Positions 62,001 through 64,000 of a stretch of DNA of 64,000 bases are shown here, one piece after another. Origin of the DNA: Paenirhodobacter populi (GTDB lineage: Bacteria > Pseudomonadota > Alphaproteobacteria > Rhodobacterales > Rhodobacteraceae); assembly GCF_004022215.1 (NCBI RefSeq), contig NZ_SAUZ01000012.1, positions 102,661 through 166,660 on the forward strand, in the 5' to 3' direction. How positions within the stretch are numbered: the stretch's first letter is position 1; the number at the start of each line of letters is the position of its first letter. The notes beneath the pieces were generated by a model that searched no databases, was not told the origin of the DNA, and saw only the letters and a list, made by a program, of their open reading frames with translations. Position numbers and translations under genes: made by a program.

Positions 62001-62711
62001 GTGCGGCGCTCGATCTGGATCGTGGGCGGCGACGGCTGGGCCTATGACATCGGCTATGGCGGGCTTGACCACGTTCTGGCGCAGGGGCGCGATGTCAACG
62101 TGCTCGTGCTGGATACCGAGGTCTATTCCAACACCGGCGGCCAGTCCTCGAAGGCGACGCCTTTGGGCGCGGTGGCGAAATTCGCCGCCGCCGGCAAGCG
62201 GACGCCCAGAAAGGATCTGGCGATGCTGGCCATATCCTACGGCAACATCTATGTGGCGCAGGTCGCCATGGGTGCCAATCCGCAGCACACCCTGCAGGCC
62301 TTCCGCGAGGCCGAGGCCTATGAGGGGCCGTCGCTCATCCTTGCCTACAGCCATTGCATCGCCCATGGGATCGACATGCGCAAAGGGCTGCATCAGCAGG
62401 ATCTGGCCACCGCCTCGGGCTACTGGCCGCTGTTCCGCTTCAACCCGGCGCTGCGGCAGGTGGGGGAAAACCCGTTCTCGCTCGACAGTCCGCGGCCGTC
62501 GATCCCGTTCAAGGCCTATGCCTACAACGAGGTCCGCTATCAGTCGCTCGCCCGCGAGCGGCCGACCGAGGCCGAGGCCCTGGCCATCGCGGCGGAGCGC
62601 TGGATCCAGGAGAAATACATGCAATACGAGGATCTTGCCGCCCGCGACGGCGCGCGGTTCAACTATGAACTGCGCCCCGAGGATACGGTGGCCGCCGGGA
62701 AGGATATCTGA
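59094..62711 (+). CDS. nifJ: Pyruvate:ferredoxin (flavodoxin) oxidoreductase
   Basis: A 1205-residue single-chain enzyme, full length for NifJ/PFOR. Domain I begins [20 protein letters not shown] with [20 protein letters not shown]. The gamma domain is at about 415-630 ([20 protein letters not shown]). Two [4Fe-4S] clusters sit at about 697-760 ([31 protein letters not shown]). The proximal cluster/TPP domain ([60 protein letters not shown]) completes it. It converts pyruvate and CoA to acetyl-CoA and CO2, reducing ferredoxin or flavodoxin. It overlaps both neighbours by a few bases, so the three proteins are translationally coupled. Confidence 0.95.
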   Translation: [1205 protein letters not shown]

Positions 62712-63745
62712 TGGAACGCCTTGCAACATCCCGCCAGCCGGACCTGACCACCCATTACGCGGGCCTGACGCTGCGCAACCCGATCGTCGCCTCGCCCTCG
62801 CCCGAGAACGCCCATCTGTCATGGCTCAGGCGGCTGGACGCGGCGGGCATCGGGGCGGTGGTCCTGCCCTCGCTGTTTCAGGAACAGGTCGAGGCGCAGG
62901 AACATGCCGTCTCGGCCATCCTCGCGCAGGCGCAGGACAACAACCCCGAGGCGCAAAGCTATCTGCCCCCCTCGGTCACCGGCCCCTATGGCGTCGGGCC
63001 CGAGGAATACCTGACCCTCATCCGCAATGCGAAAGAGGCGCTGTCCGTCCCGGTGATCGCCAGCCTCAACGGCTCCTCCGTGGCGGGCTGGGTCGAATAT
63101 GCGGCCGAGATGGAACGGGCGGGGGCCGATGCGCTGGAGCTGAACATCTATTACGTTCCGGTCGACATCACCCAATCCGGAGAGGAAATCGAGGCGCGCT
63201 ACCTGCGCGTTCTCGAGGCCGTGCGGAAACAGGTCAAGCTGCCGGTCATCGTCAAGATCCCGCCGTTCTTCAGCTCGGTCGGGCATATGGCGGCGCGGCT
63301 GGTCGCGGCGGGGGCGAACGGGCTGGTGATCTTCAACCGCTACATCCAGCCGGATATCGAGCTTGGCCGGCTGCGCCTGTCGCGCCGGCTCGAACTGTCC
63401 GGCCCGGCCGAGATACGCCTGCCGCTTCTGTGGACGGCGGTTCTGGCGGGGCGGGTGAAGTGTTCGCTCGCCGCATCGTCGGGGGTCGAGGGGCCGGACG
63501 AGGTGGTGAAGTTCCTGCTGGGCGGCGCCGATGTGGTCATGACGACCTCGGCCTTGCTGCGCCACGGACCCGAACATGTGACGGTGCTGCGCGACGGGCT
63601 GTCGGACTGGCTCTCGGCGCGCGGTCTGGCCTCCGTATCGCGGATCCGCGGGGTGATGAGCAAGGCCCGCCTGCGCGAACCCGGCGCCTATGAGCGGGCG
63701 AACTACATCCGCCTGATCGAGACCTACAGCGCCGAGCACGGCTGA
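62711..63745 (+). CDS. Dihydroorotate-dehydrogenase-like FMN protein
   Basis: A 344-residue TIM-barrel flavoprotein resembling class 1 dihydroorotate dehydrogenases and PreA. Seen are LTTHYAGLTLRNPIVASPSP, VIASLNGSSVAGWVEYAAEM, ELNIYYVPVDITQSGEEIEA, VKIPPFFSSVGHMAARLVAA and LLGGADVVMTTSALLRHGPE. The position of the catalytic cysteine/serine loop is not convincing, and pyrimidine genes are absent, so true DHOD activity is unlikely. Its ATG overlaps the NifJ stop. It probably works with the GltD-like protein and NifJ in electron transfer; its substrate is unknown. Confidence 0.85.
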   Translation: MERLATSRQPDLTTHYAGLTLRNPIVASPSPENAHLSWLRRLDAAGIGAVVLPSLFQEQVEAQEHAVSAILAQAQDNNPEAQSYLPPSVTGPYGVGPEEYLTLIRNAKEALSVPVIASLNGSSVAGWVEYAAEMERAGADALELNIYYVPVDITQSGEEIEARYLRVLEAVRKQVKLPVIVKIPPFFSSVGHMAARLVAAGANGLVIFNRYIQPDIELGRLRLSRRLELSGPAEIRLPLLWTAVLAGRVKCSLAASSGVEGPDEVVKFLLGGADVVMTTSALLRHGPEHVTVLRDGLSDWLSARGLASVSRIRGVMSKARLREPGAYERANYIRLIETYSAEHG

Positions 63746-63838
63746 GGCGGGGGCCGTCCGGCCGTATCCCGGCCGGGCGGGATCCTCTCGCGGTTGCCAT
63801 GATGGCGAGCACCCCCCGAGGAGTCGCGCCTTGAGGTT

Positions 63839-64000
63839 TCAGGCTTCGGGCGCCGCGCGTCCGAGGCGGTTTGCGATGTTTGCGATGAGTTGTCCGAGGG
63901 TTTCTTGGACCTCTGGTCTGGCTTCCGCGCTGGTGAGGGAGATGGCGATGCCGGCGAGGGGTTTTTGTGCGGCGTTGAGGACGGCGGCGCCGAGGCAGAT
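63839..64000 (-). CDS. IclR-family regulator, C-terminal part (cut by window end)
   Basis: The last 53 codons of a minus-strand gene read ICLGAAVLNAAQKPLAGIAI, then SLTSAEARPEVQETLGQLIA, ending RLGRAAPEA. This is the end of the IclR effector-binding domain (CLGAPVFD...GAISVS in relatives). The helix-turn-helix lies outside the window. It is convergent with the NifJ operon. Codon use with CTC, CGC and AAA is slightly different from neighbours. Confidence 0.75.
   Translation of the reverse strand: MCLGAAVLNAAQKPLAGIAISLTSAEARPEVQETLGQLIANIANRLGRAAPEA

Noticed and set aside
58962..62822. Minus-strand frame of more than 1200 codons antisense to nifJ
   Set aside because: It mirrors nifJ exactly and has no domain of its own; typical of GC-rich coding DNA.
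62711..63745. Calling the FMN protein PyrD
   Set aside because: Context is a PFOR operon, catalytic loop similarity is unconvincing, and no pyrimidine genes are near.

Overview
The window is GC-rich DNA with many ATGA/TGATG gene overlaps. It looks like an alphaproteobacterium of the Rhodobacteraceae, Paracoccus- or Rhodobacter-like. The signs are an octopine/nopaline-type transport and oxidase operon, a zinc ABC/Zur cluster, TGA-N9-TCA palindromes before both TonB receptors, and two copies of an intergenic repeat opening CATAAATATCCCGGGG. The genus is inferred; no rRNA or other marker gene is present.

Layout. 1-376: remnant of an aldehyde dehydrogenase. 377-7498: a LysR regulator divergent from an opine-type operon (binding protein, three-subunit [2Fe-2S]/FAD oxidase, two permeases, ATPase). 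7.67-13.1 kb: a graveyard of nested, decayed mobile elements (serine recombinase tail, a complete but dead IS3-family copy, an IS21-family copy, an IS110-family remnant and another IS3-family tail). Seven related hairpin inserts of about 40 nt interrupt these transposase genes. 13.3-21.0 kb: a glutathione/dipeptide (Gsi-like) ABC system split over two divergent transcripts, with a creatininase-family amidohydrolase, a MarR regulator and an isoaspartyl peptidase. 21.8-25.7 kb: a CitMHS carrier, AtuA-type proteins and a LysR regulator. 26.5-29.1 kb: a GntP-family permease and an MFS carrier, followed by tandem repeats of about 94 bp.

30.2-34.3 kb: iron acquisition set of TonB receptor, PiuC-type hydroxylase and FMN 2-hydroxyacid oxidase. 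34.5-35.8 kb: proline-racemase remnant and a GlxA-type AraC regulator. 36.0-40.4 kb: a zinc operon (35-residue membrane peptide, ATPase, permease, His-rich binding protein, Zur, CobW-type GTPase). A secreted alkaline phosphatase, two small proteins and a second CobW/ZigA GTPase follow. Matching 18-bp palindromes precede the zinc operon and the second GTPase, so 36-44 kb reads as a zinc-starvation island. 44.3-47.6 kb: membrane PQQ glucose-type dehydrogenase with a TetR regulator and a clear operator. 47.7-50.4 kb: an ankyrin-like membrane protein and a class V aminotransferase.

50.7-55.9 kb: FecI-FecR-TonB receptor signalling set with a siderophore esterase. 56.1-63.7 kb: an MFS carrier, then an overlapping three-gene redox operon: GltD-like Fe-S flavoprotein, pyruvate:ferredoxin (flavodoxin) oxidoreductase, and dihydroorotate-dehydrogenase-like protein. 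The window ends inside an IclR-type regulator.

The least expected feature is the family of hairpin inserts at 8.7-12.8 kb. In four copies the 7-bp stem changes sequence with compensating changes, which suggests selection for the fold.
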